Below, in pieces: positions 42,448 through 50,018 of a stretch of DNA of 64,000 bases. This stretch comes from JAJZOM01 sp046703545. GTDB taxonomy: Archaea > Thermoplasmatota > Thermoplasmata > Thermoplasmatales > Thermoplasmataceae. The notes beneath the pieces are model-generated. The model searched no databases and was not told where the DNA came from. It was given only the letters and a program-made list of their open reading frames with translations. The stretch covers positions 90,697-154,696 of the forward strand of contig JBJKSX010000053.1 in the NCBI GenBank assembly GCA_046703545.1, in the 5' to 3' direction. The translations under genes were made by a program, and so were the position numbers. Position 1 is the first letter of the stretch. Each line of letters opens with the position of its first letter.

Positions 42448-43203
42448 CTAAAGGCCTATTCCTCCATCCACCACGAGCGTATGTCCTGTTATGAAGCTAT
42501 TTTCCGGATCTATCAGAAACTTGACTGCTCTGGCAACGTCTTCTGGCTCCCCCCATCTTGACATTGGAGTCATTCTTGCTATCTTGCTGCTGAAAGCCTC
42601 GTTTTCCCATCCACCACGGTTAATGTCTGTTCTGACATATCCCGGGGCTACACAATTGACCCTTAGCCTTGGGGCCAGTTCCCTGGCAAGTCCCCTCGTG
42701 AGGTGAATCAGGGCTGCCTTGGAAGCCTGGTATCCATGTGCCCAGGGATCTGCCCTGAACCCATACACAGATGAGATGTTAATTATTGAACCTCCGTCAT
42801 CCAGTTGGGTGTGCAAGTTTCTGGCAAGCAGAAAAGGAGCGGACATATTGAGATTGATGATCTTCTCCCATTCCTGGTTTGTGATTTCATCCAATTTGCT
42901 TCCCCTGTAGATTCCTGCATTGTTGACCAATCCGAAGAGCCTGGCGCCACTGTCCTTTATGCTGCTGGAAAAGTCCTCAAGTTTGTCAGTGGAGGAAAGG
43001 TCGACCCGACGGCTTTCGACTGTAACGCCTGCATTCCGTAGTTCTTCCTCTGTGTTCACAGCCTCATCATACCCCGAGTTGTATGTGAATATAATGTTGT
43101 AACCGCTGCGAGCCAGTTCCAGCGAAATTGCCTTTCCTATTCCCCTGTTGCCTCCGGTCACAAGAATCTTCCTGCGTTGATCTTCATGAGCCATATTATC
43201 CAT
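42448..43203 (-). CDS. Short-chain dehydrogenase/reductase
   Basis: The 251-residue NAD(P)-dependent oxidoreductase has the classical SDR pattern: ILVTGGNRGIGKAI, LVNNAGIYRGS, the catalytic Ser-Tyr-Lys (INISSVYGF, HGYQASKAAL) and CVAPGYVRTDI. It is closest in layout to 3-oxoacyl-ACP reductases (FabG type), but archaeal members have varied substrates. It starts at ATG 43203 with GGTGGATG upstream; ATG 43194 is an alternative. It converges with the FAS1 gene. Confidence 0.9.
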   Translation of the reverse strand: MDNMAHEDQRRKILVTGGNRGIGKAISLELARSGYNIIFTYNSGYDEAVNTEEELRNAGVTVESRRVDLSSTDKLEDFSSSIKDSGARLFGLVNNAGIYRGSKLDEITNQEWEKIINLNMSAPFLLARNLHTQLDDGGSIINISSVYGFRADPWAHGYQASKAALIHLTRGLARELAPRLRVNCVAPGYVRTDINRGGWENEAFSSKIARMTPMSRWGEPEDVARAVKFLIDPENSFITGHTLVVDGGIGL

Positions 43204-43246
43204 AAGGCATCCACCAGTAGATATTCTTTGAGTCGGTCCCCGAGAA

Positions 43247-43702
43247 TTAGGAGGACCTTAGCTTCTGAAGTGCGTCTAAGGCCTCTTTCACATGCCTCTT
43301 GGCATTTATCTGTGAGTTGAAGACGTGTGCAATTGTTCCGTCCCTGGATATGACAAAAGTTGTCCTGGGAGGCATTATTGAGCCCTTGACATCATACTTC
43401 ACCCGTATCTCCTTCTTTGGATCGCTGAGAAGGGTGAACTGGAGGTTATGGTGTTCCTTGAATTTCTTGTGTGACTCCGCACTGTCAGAACTCACTCCCA
43501 GCACTTCTGCATCCATTTCCCTGATGCTTTCCCACTCATCCCTGAAAGAGCAGGCTTCTGCTGTGCAGCCAGGTGTCTCGTCCTTCGGGTAAAAGTACAG
43601 CACTACCTCCTTTTCCTTGAGCACATCGCTCAGCTTTACAACACTGCCATCATCGGAAACAGCTTCAAAATCCGGAGCCTTATCCCCTATTTTCAGGACC
43701 AT
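43247..43702 (-). CDS. bcp: Peroxiredoxin, Bcp/PrxQ type
   Basis: This thiol peroxidase reduces hydroperoxides. The 151-residue protein has the peroxidatic Cys46 in TPGCTAEACSF and a resolving Cys51 five residues later, the atypical two-cysteine arrangement of PrxQ. The TATA box TTTTTATATGAT on the minus strand (about 43722-43733) lies 25 nt before ATG 43702, so the message is leaderless and separate from the SDR downstream. Confidence 0.95.
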   Translation of the reverse strand: MVLKIGDKAPDFEAVSDDGSVVKLSDVLKEKEVVLYFYPKDETPGCTAEACSFRDEWESIREMDAEVLGVSSDSAESHKKFKEHHNLQFTLLSDPKKEIRVKYDVKGSIMPPRTTFVISRDGTIAHVFNSQINAKRHVKEALDALQKLRSS

Positions 43703-43754
43703 GCATAAACAGCGGGATGTATCATATAAAAATTGGGGAATTTAAGGTGAGTGT

Positions 43755-44156
43755 TCAATCATTCTCAGCCTTCTCAAGCTCAGCCCATTTCTTTTCCAGA
43801 GAGGTTTTAAGGTTGGTGGTCACTTCGCTCTTGTCCTGTTTCTTCCTCATTTCCTCTGGCGATCTGAGGCCCTCACCCACGTCATACCTGAAGTTTATAA
43901 TCGAGGATTTCGAGGTCTTGTACCTGTTGGACAGTTCAGCTATCCTTGTATCTACCGAACTCAATACATGCTTCATGACACCATACTCCAGGGAATCCTG
44001 CAGTGCCCTTTGTATTACTTCCAGTACTGATTCGTTTTCCTGTCGTAATAGGTTTATTGCTGAAAGCTCATCGAGTCCCAAGGTGATAGTAACTTCTGTA
44101 AGTTCGTCAAAATCCTCGTCTCTCGGCTTTTCTGTCTTTTCTTTTCGTGAAGGCAT
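43755..44156 (-). CDS. Ribbon-helix-helix-like protein downstream of the actin gene
   Basis: This 133-residue protein has no name I recognise. Residues 17-58 fit the ribbon-helix-helix pattern: a strand TEVTITLGL, helix DELSAINLLRQENE, a turn, and helix SVLEVIQRALQDSLEYG. A second helical part and a charged C-terminal tail (SLEKKWAELEKAEND) follow. It lies 89 nt downstream of the Ta0583-like actin gene on the same strand, with its own TATA-like element (TTATTTATATC, about 44201-44211) and a palindrome at 44163-44185 near its transcription start. By analogy with parM-parR it may be a DNA-binding adaptor for the actin; this is inference. Confidence 0.6.
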   Translation of the reverse strand: MPSRKEKTEKPRDEDFDELTEVTITLGLDELSAINLLRQENESVLEVIQRALQDSLEYGVMKHVLSSVDTRIAELSNRYKTSKSSIINFRYDVGEGLRSPEEMRKKQDKSEVTTNLKTSLEKKWAELEKAEND

Positions 44157-44162
44157 ATCTTA

Positions 44163-44185
44163 CATCCTTTCTATTTGTAAGGATG
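44163..44185. promoter_or_regulatory. Inverted repeat at the start of the RHH-like gene transcript
   Basis: CATCCTT and AAGGATG form a perfect 7-bp inverted repeat with a 9-nt spacer. It lies between the TATA-like element near 44206 and ATG 44156, around the predicted +1. It suits autoregulation by a dimeric RHH protein. Confidence 0.45.
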
Positions 44186-44245
44186 GTTTCTATCTGAAGT
44201 TGATATAAATAATTTGAGGCTGAAATAAAGTGGCAACCAGATCAC

Positions 44246-45223
44246 TCACTGTGACCTGGTAGCTGCGTCCCTGTAACCCATGGCATTGGCAAACTGAACA
44301 TCATCAGAGGGAATCTTGATCATTGCGCCAGGGGCAAGAGATTCCAGTTTGTGCCCGATAAGGCTTGAACCTCCTCCAACGGGTATAAGGGCAGTGATCC
44401 TGTCCAATTCCTCCCTGAGGTTCTCTCTCAGCTTGTCAAGTATTTTTGCAGCCAGGTTGTTGAGTATTGGGTCTGAAACTGTTGGGCCTCCAACTTCCCT
44501 CTGCTTGAAGACAACTGTCTGTGAGATTGCCTCTCTTGCGATATCGGTTGGCACTATGAAACCAGTTTCCTTGGCAATGGCTTTGCCTATGCCTGAAACC
44601 ACGTCCCCTATGCCTGCCTGTATGCTGAACGACATCTCCACCACTGGTTCCATGTTTTTGAGGTTAACGGTAAGGACATCAGTAGTTCTTGATCCTATGT
44701 CAATTACGACACCATACCCATACTGGGTCTTGATCAGTCCCTGGTCCAGCAGGTAAAGTGCTGCGCCAACGCCCTGAGGCCTCATGACGAGTTTTGAAAT
44801 CTTGAATTTCCTGATTTCGCCTGAAACATCCTTTATTGTCATCTCCTTTCCTTCGAGGAATGCCTTTGCAGCTGCAACTTCATGCTCGAAGGTTCCGAGA
44901 GGGGTGCCGCTTCCAATTGTAAGTTCTGCAGTGCTGCCATCCTTTCCGGCCCCGCTCATCCAGAGGGCTCCGGCAAGAAGTGGTAGTGAATCCGGGTCGG
45001 AAAGCCTTCCGTCTCCCTGTGGTTCCCTTACGTTTGAGCCTGCCGCATTGTCGCCAAAGAAAAAAGGCTCGCCATCATCTATTGTCAGAACTGTGGTATT
45101 TCCCCCAAAGCCCCAGCTCTTTGACTCTGTAGGGGCCCACCTGGACGGGAACTTTTCCCGGCTTCCATCGCCCCCTATCACTTTTGTATCTCCATATCCC
45201 AAGTCAATTCCGATTGTTATCAA
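44246..45223 (-). CDS. Archaeal actin, Ta0583/ParM-like
   Basis: The 325-residue protein is a close relative of the Thermoplasma actin homologue Ta0583, an ATPase with ParM-like structure. The phosphate-1 motif IGIDLGYGDTKVIGGDG, the phosphate-2 motif VVIDIGSRTTDVLTVNL, the adenosine loop ALIPVGGGSSLIGHKL and stretches FPSRWAPTESKSWG, IGSGTPLGTFE and MRPQGVGAALYLLDQG are all present. Start is TTG 45223 with AGGTGAGG upstream. A candidate promoter lies over 200 nt upstream. Filament formation is known for Ta0583; the cellular role is open. Confidence 0.9.
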   Translation of the reverse strand: MITIGIDLGYGDTKVIGGDGSREKFPSRWAPTESKSWGFGGNTTVLTIDDGEPFFFGDNAAGSNVREPQGDGRLSDPDSLPLLAGALWMSGAGKDGSTAELTIGSGTPLGTFEHEVAAAKAFLEGKEMTIKDVSGEIRKFKISKLVMRPQGVGAALYLLDQGLIKTQYGYGVVIDIGSRTTDVLTVNLKNMEPVVEMSFSIQAGIGDVVSGIGKAIAKETGFIVPTDIAREAISQTVVFKQREVGGPTVSDPILNNLAAKILDKLRENLREELDRITALIPVGGGSSLIGHKLESLAPGAMIKIPSDDVQFANAMGYRDAATRSQ

Positions 45224-45546
45224 ATTTCCTCACCTGTTTTCAAAAACCTGAAGCAAACAGTGTTTCCGCTGTGGATGTGGAGTGTCGATCTCCTGAATGC
45301 GGATTTACGTAGTACTTCTTGGGTAGAATGTACTGCAAAGCTGTTCTGTTCCAAGCTACCAACAATTAGCAAAATAGCATTTAAATTTTTGCATTGTGTG
45401 AGCCGTAATTCGTCATTGCTAAAACGGGATTTTCTAAGTTCCATGAAACAAATATATCTAAGATACATTTTTTAGCTATTATACTCATTTACGGGAAAGA
45501 ACAATATTTTTGACTTATTTTAAATATTTACCTGCTATTACAAGGC
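45224..45546. other. 323-bp intergenic region between actin and prpD
   Basis: No gene is supported here. A minus-strand TATA-like TAGATATATTTG near 45450-45461 could drive the actin gene with a leader of roughly 200 nt, and TTTTAAATATTTA at 45518-45530 is the prpD TATA box on the plus strand. An 82-codon minus frame ending in a TTGA overlap with the actin start looks non-coding. I found no obvious iterons that would resemble a parC centromere. Confidence 0.5.
45518..45530 (+). promoter_or_regulatory. TATA box of the methylcitrate operon
   Basis: TTTTAAATATTTA is centred about 24 nt before ATG 45547, predicting a leaderless prpD message. Confidence 0.6.
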
Positions 45547-46881
45547 ATGGACACCATCGTTGACAAGATTTTCAACCATTCCCGCGACGTCAGCGCAAGG
45601 GCACTTGAACTGCGTGTACAGGAAGAAATCAAAAGAAGGATTGCTGATTCCATTATCACATCTTACGGGGCAATGAACGCCTCTCCTGTGGTTCTCGAAA
45701 AGAGGGGGCTTCTGCCATCTTCCGGCAAGTACAACTCTCCTGTTTACTTCACTCAAAATAATGCGTCGATCGACATATCCACATTCATAAATGGGTCCAT
45801 GACCCGTTATCTTGACTACAATGACACGTACCTTTCCAAGGAGGCTCTGCACCCTTCAGACAATATACCTCCACTTCTTTCATTCGGCTATGCAATGGAT
45901 TTGGACGGGGGGGCTGTCTCAAAGGCTGCATCCGTGGCATATGATGTGGTAGGGGCCCTGTCAGATGCGGTGTCCATCAGGGACCTGGGCTGGGACCACG
46001 TATCATATATCTCGATTTCCTCAGCTGCAGGAATCGGAAACCTTCTCTCTCTGGATGAGAAGAAATTTGAAAATCTTATCAATCTCGCGATCAACAACAA
46101 TATCAGCCTGAGGCAGACCAGGGCTGGTGAACTCAGCATGTGGAAAGGTTGCACCGCAGCTGATGCAAGCAGAAATTCTGTATTTGCAGCGCTTCTTGCC
46201 CTGCAGGGCTTTACAGGACCATCACCCATATTCACTGGGGAGATGGGATTCTTCAAGCAGGTGTCCGGTGAATTTGACCTTGAACTGGGTTTTGGAAAGG
46301 TCCTGAAGACAATGATCAAGAATTTCCCTGTTGAGTATCATGCAATGAGTGCAGCAGAAGTTGCGCTTAACTTGCGGGACAGGATCAAGGGAAAGATTAA
46401 GCAGGTCAACGTTGAAACCTTTGAGGTAGCTAACCAGATCATAATCAAGGACCCTGAGAAACTCAGGCCAAAAACAAGGGAGACAGCTGACCACAGCATG
46501 CCTTACATTGTGGCTTACACCCTCAAATACGGAGCACCCACTCCGAACTCATACGATGACGACCACCTGAAAGACAAAGCCATCCTCGATATCATAGATG
46601 TTTCAAATTACAGGGTCACGGACAGATTCAATGAAATGTATCCGGAAAACCTACCTGTCAAGATACAGGTAATAACAGATACCGGCACCTACGAGGAAGA
46701 GATGGATGTCCCCAAGGGACACTTCAGGAAACCTTACACTTGGGATGACCTTGAGAACAAAGGCAAGCTTGTGATGGGCGAAGACAACGCCAGAATACTG
46801 ATTAACTTCATGAAGGGCTTCGAGAAAAGGCAGATCAAGGAGCTGTTTGAGGTGATTTCCAGTGTCAATTTTAAAGGATAA
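45547..46881 (+). CDS. prpD: 2-methylcitrate dehydratase (MmgE/PrpD family)
   Basis: PrpD removes water from 2-methylcitrate in propionate oxidation. The 444-residue protein follows the MmgE/PrpD family: an N-terminal helical domain with NGSMTRYLDYNDTYL and HPSDNIPPLLS, KGCTAADASRNSVFAALLALQGFTGP split over the middle, and the C-terminal domain with RETADHSMPYIVAYTL. Gene order with prpB and prpC supports this assignment over other family roles such as cis-aconitate decarboxylase. Confidence 0.92.
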   Translation: MDTIVDKIFNHSRDVSARALELRVQEEIKRRIADSIITSYGAMNASPVVLEKRGLLPSSGKYNSPVYFTQNNASIDISTFINGSMTRYLDYNDTYLSKEALHPSDNIPPLLSFGYAMDLDGGAVSKAASVAYDVVGALSDAVSIRDLGWDHVSYISISSAAGIGNLLSLDEKKFENLINLAINNNISLRQTRAGELSMWKGCTAADASRNSVFAALLALQGFTGPSPIFTGEMGFFKQVSGEFDLELGFGKVLKTMIKNFPVEYHAMSAAEVALNLRDRIKGKIKQVNVETFEVANQIIIKDPEKLRPKTRETADHSMPYIVAYTLKYGAPTPNSYDDDHLKDKAILDIIDVSNYRVTDRFNEMYPENLPVKIQVITDTGTYEEEMDVPKGHFRKPYTWDDLENKGKLVMGEDNARILINFMKGFEKRQIKELFEVISSVNFKG

Positions 46882-47755
46882 TGTGAACGGTGGCCCTGAC
46901 AGGTTCAGGGAACTGTTGGACAGTGAATTTGTAATTGCCCCAGGAGTCTTCAATGGAATAAGTGCAAGACTGGCGGAAAATGCAGGGTTCAAATCCATAT
47001 ACCTTTCCGGGTCCGGTGTTGCAGGTGCAATGGGCCTTCCCGATCTGTCCGTGACCACTTCCACAGAAGTTGCGGAGGAAATAAGGAGAATATGCGCAGC
47101 TTCTTCACTTCCCCTTATTGTAGACGCGGATACGGGATTCGGCGAGCCAATCAATGTTGTGCGCACTGTGCGCCTTTTCGAAGAGGCGGGAGCTGCTGCC
47201 ATTCATCTGGAGGACCAGGTGCTTCCCAAGAGATGTGGCCACCTCAATGGGAAGAAAATCGTGGAAAGGGAGGAGATGGTGAGGAAGATAAGAGTGGCTG
47301 TGGAATCCAGAAAAAACAGCAACTTCACAATAATTGCCAGAACTGACGCCCGATCTGTAATGGGAGTTGAAGAGGCAATTGAGAGGTCAAACCTGTACCT
47401 TGAAGCTGGAGCGGACATGATATTCACTGAAGCCCTTGAATCGCCAGATGAATTCACTAAGTTCGGCAGGGAGATCAAGGGACCGCTGCTTGCCAACATG
47501 ACAGAATTTGGAAAGAGCCCACTCATGTCTGTGGAAGAGCTTGAGAAGGCAGGATATAATGCGGTCATTTTTCCACTGACAGCGTTCAGGGTAGCGCTGA
47601 AATCAATGAAGAACACTTATGCGGAAATCATGAATAATGGTACACAGAGAGATTACATGGAGAATCTCATGACCAGAACAGAATTTTACGATCTCATAGG
47701 GTACGACACCTATGAGAAAGAGGACAGAGAGCTGTCTGAAATCAGAGGGAAGTGA
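46862..47755 (+). CDS. prpB: 2-methylisocitrate lyase
   Basis: PrpB cleaves 2-methylisocitrate into pyruvate and succinate. The 297-residue TIM barrel of the isocitrate-lyase superfamily has APGVFNGISARLAENAGF, IVDADTGFGEPINVVRTV, the catalytic VLPKRCGHLNGK loop and IARTDARSVMG. GTG 46862 overlaps prpD by 20 nt. Length and loop match methylisocitrate lyases and not full isocitrate lyases (over 400 residues). Confidence 0.94.
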   Translation: MSILKDNVNGGPDRFRELLDSEFVIAPGVFNGISARLAENAGFKSIYLSGSGVAGAMGLPDLSVTTSTEVAEEIRRICAASSLPLIVDADTGFGEPINVVRTVRLFEEAGAAAIHLEDQVLPKRCGHLNGKKIVEREEMVRKIRVAVESRKNSNFTIIARTDARSVMGVEEAIERSNLYLEAGADMIFTEALESPDEFTKFGREIKGPLLANMTEFGKSPLMSVEELEKAGYNAVIFPLTAFRVALKSMKNTYAEIMNNGTQRDYMENLMTRTEFYDLIGYDTYEKEDRELSEIRGK

Positions 47756-47759
47756 ATCG

Positions 47760-48824
47760 ATGGAGGAAATCAAGGTTCCAAAGGGACTTGCAAATGTAAT
47801 AGTTGACAGCACAGCCATAGCCACAACCGATGCCTCAGGCAATCTATTGTACAGGGGATACAAAACCGCCGATCTTGTGGACCACAGCGATTTTGAAAGC
47901 ACTGCCTACCTGATTGCGTATGGTGCTGTGCCAGGAAAAGAGGAAAAAGAGAAGTTTGTTGAGAAGTTGAAGGGCTTCTATGGAGTATCTCAAGAAGTCA
48001 GGGAAGTTATATCCATCCTGAAGGAAAAGGACATGATGAGATCGCTCCGTTCCCTTGTTTCACTATATCCCTATGAAAGCAAGGATGACGACAGTTTGAT
48101 GCTGGAGATGGCTGCCAAGTTCCCAGAACTCATATCACTCTCATACAGGCTGGCAAGAGGGCTTGAACCGCTTGAGCCAGTTGAAGGGACATTCACTGAG
48201 AGGTTCTACCACCTTATCACTGGGAGGAATGAGCCGGAAAAGGCGAGATACATTGGCATGCTCATGATACTTTACATGGAGCATGAATTCAACGCTTCAA
48301 CCTTTGCCTTAAGAGTCACGGCCTCCACCCTTGCCGATCCGGTTTCATCGTTTACAACCGCCCTGGCGACCCTCAAGGGCCCGCTCCATGGAGGGGCAAA
48401 CGCAGAAATACTGGATTTCTTCAAGAAATTCAAGGACCCGGAAGAAGCTGTCAAATACGTTGACGAACAGATTGCAAAGGGAGAAAAGGTCATGGGATTC
48501 GGGCACAGGATATACAAGCGCCTGGATCCAAGAGCACAACAGGTGAAGGCAAAGCTCAAGGAAATTGCAGGAGATTCCAAAGTTCTAAGTATAGCCGAGG
48601 CTGTAGAAAACAGGATGTGGGAAAAGAAGAGCGTTCCCGCAAACCTGGATTTCTATGCAGCGATTTACATGGACACCCTTGGGATACCGCAGGATTTCTA
48701 CACCCCATTGTTCGCAGCATCCAGGGTTTTTGGCTGGATAGCGCACTTCAAGGAACAGATGGTGGGAAACAAGATCATCCGGCCTTCGTCCGAATACACA
48801 GGGCCAACAGGCCTCAAGCTCTGA
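47760..48824 (+). CDS. prpC: 2-methylcitrate/citrate synthase
   Basis: This enzyme joins oxaloacetate with propionyl-CoA (and often acetyl-CoA). From ATG 47760 it has 354 residues, the size of archaeal enzymes. Motifs: YRGYKTADLVDHSDFE, ALATLKGPLHGGANAEIL (catalytic histidine), MGFGHRIYKRLDPRAQ and the catalytic aspartate in NLDFYAAIYMDTLGI. ATG lies 4 nt after the prpB stop. It may also serve as the citrate synthase of the cell; that is not decided by sequence. Confidence 0.93.
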   Translation: MEEIKVPKGLANVIVDSTAIATTDASGNLLYRGYKTADLVDHSDFESTAYLIAYGAVPGKEEKEKFVEKLKGFYGVSQEVREVISILKEKDMMRSLRSLVSLYPYESKDDDSLMLEMAAKFPELISLSYRLARGLEPLEPVEGTFTERFYHLITGRNEPEKARYIGMLMILYMEHEFNASTFALRVTASTLADPVSSFTTALATLKGPLHGGANAEILDFFKKFKDPEEAVKYVDEQIAKGEKVMGFGHRIYKRLDPRAQQVKAKLKEIAGDSKVLSIAEAVENRMWEKKSVPANLDFYAAIYMDTLGIPQDFYTPLFAASRVFGWIAHFKEQMVGNKIIRPSSEYTGPTGLKL

Positions 48825-48850
48825 TTTCAATATCAGGGCCTATTTTTTCT

Positions 48851-49243
48851 CTATATTATTCTCAGCTCGACCTTATTCCCATTCCTGTCGTATGCCGTGA
48901 AGTTGTGGAGGCCATAGGGGTAGCCCACTATTATATGGATGGGGCCGGTGTTGGAAAACATGTTCCTGTCCGCATCAGAAGGGATTGTCACCCCGGAGGG
49001 GTGGGAATGGGCTGAGCCTACAATGCTGAAATCAATGGGTTTGTTGTACATGTAAAAAAGGGTATGATGGTCTCCCTGTACAGTTCCAGGCAGGACCGCA
49101 ATCTCATAGATCACATTGTTTTCTGCCTTAAGGAGGGCACCGAATTCACGGGGATAGGAATCCAGGGAGGCTTCCATTATGAGCCTCAGGGTCCTCTGCC
49201 TAATTGACCACTTGTTTGATGAGTTTTTCTCGGAGTTTGTCAT
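48851..49243 (-). CDS. JAMM/MPN-domain metalloprotease-like protein
   Basis: The protein has the full JAMM zinc motif: a glutamate in PREFGALLKAE, and AHSHPSGVTIPSDADRNMF supplying H-x-H, Ser and Asp. In archaea such proteins remove ubiquitin-like modifiers (SAMPs) or act in sulfur-carrier processing. The start is uncertain: ATG 49243 (130 residues) overlaps the NAD kinase by 44 nt, while ATG 49177 (108 residues) would cut part of the first helix expected for the fold. It is the last gene of the phosphatase-NAD kinase operon. Confidence 0.85.
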   Translation of the reverse strand: MTNSEKNSSNKWSIRQRTLRLIMEASLDSYPREFGALLKAENNVIYEIAVLPGTVQGDHHTLFYMYNKPIDFSIVGSAHSHPSGVTIPSDADRNMFSNTGPIHIIVGYPYGLHNFTAYDRNGNKVELRII

Positions 49244-50018
49244 AGAATGAATCCCTGAACGTGATGAATTCAGCCTTGTTTGGGGAAACAGAAATCTCAA
49301 TTTCATCGTTTTCATCCACCGGATATTCCTGCTGCCCGTCCATGATAACGTATGATTCCTGCTCCTTCCCTGTGAGCCTTATTTTCAGTGTCTGATCCCC
49401 TGGTATCACCATTGGCCTGACTCTTGACCTGAAGGGTGCAAGGTAAGAGATCACCATTGCGTTGATGGAAGGATGCACTATGGGCCCTCCTGCGCTGTAA
49501 TTGTAAGATGTGGAGCCAACTGGGGTTGCAATTATTATTCCATCAGCGGAAGTCCTATCCACAAACCTGTCGCCAGCATAGACCCTGAATCTTCTTATCT
49601 TGGCGGTCTTCCTGGTGTGGATCACGGCCTCGTTTGTGCATTCCACGGTGTCGATCCCGTTAATCCTGACCCTGAGCTTCATGTGCCGGTCAATGCTGTA
49701 CTCGCCCCTTATGACCTTGTGAATTGACTTTTCCACGTCACCTATTTCCACCTCGGTGAGAAAGCCCAGCCCTCCCATGTTTATTCCCAGGACAGGCCCC
49801 TTTGCCATCTGCAACGCCCTAAGGGCAGTACCATCCCCGCCGATTGCAATGATGATATCTGCCTTTATTGCTTCAAGATCGGTTCCCTTGGCCTCAAGGA
49901 ATTTTGCACATTCCCTGTCGTAGATGAGCTTCCAGTCCTTTGGGACAATATCCACTATCCTCTGGACTACCCTTGCACACCTTTCACAGTTCTTCCTAAT
50001 TGTAAACGCGATTTTCAT
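49200..50018 (-). CDS. nadK: NAD kinase
   Basis: NAD kinase phosphorylates NAD+ to NADP+. The 272-residue protein has the IIIAIGGDGTALRAL motif, GINMGGLGFLTEV, the CTNEAVIH and ADGIIIATPVGSTSYNYSAGGPIV segments, all standard. ATG 50018 overlaps the upstream IMPase-family gene by 4 nt (ATGA). In Methanocaldococcus the same two domains, in the same order, are one polypeptide (MJ0917), with NADP phosphatase and NAD kinase activities. Confidence 0.96.
   Translation of the reverse strand: MKIAFTIRKNCERCARVVQRIVDIVPKDWKLIYDRECAKFLEAKGTDLEAIKADIIIAIGGDGTALRALQMAKGPVLGINMGGLGFLTEVEIGDVEKSIHKVIRGEYSIDRHMKLRVRINGIDTVECTNEAVIHTRKTAKIRRFRVYAGDRFVDRTSADGIIIATPVGSTSYNYSAGGPIVHPSINAMVISYLAPFRSRVRPMVIPGDQTLKIRLTGKEQESYVIMDGQQEYPVDENDEIEISVSPNKAEFITFRDSFYDKLREKLIKQVVN

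Noticed and set aside
45220..45468. 82-codon minus-strand frame ending in a TTGA overlap with the actin start
   Set aside because: The amino-acid pattern looks random and Cys/Arg/Ser-rich, the TATA-like element lies only about 12 nt from its internal ATG, and no family is recognised. I treat the region as leader, though the overlap is noted.
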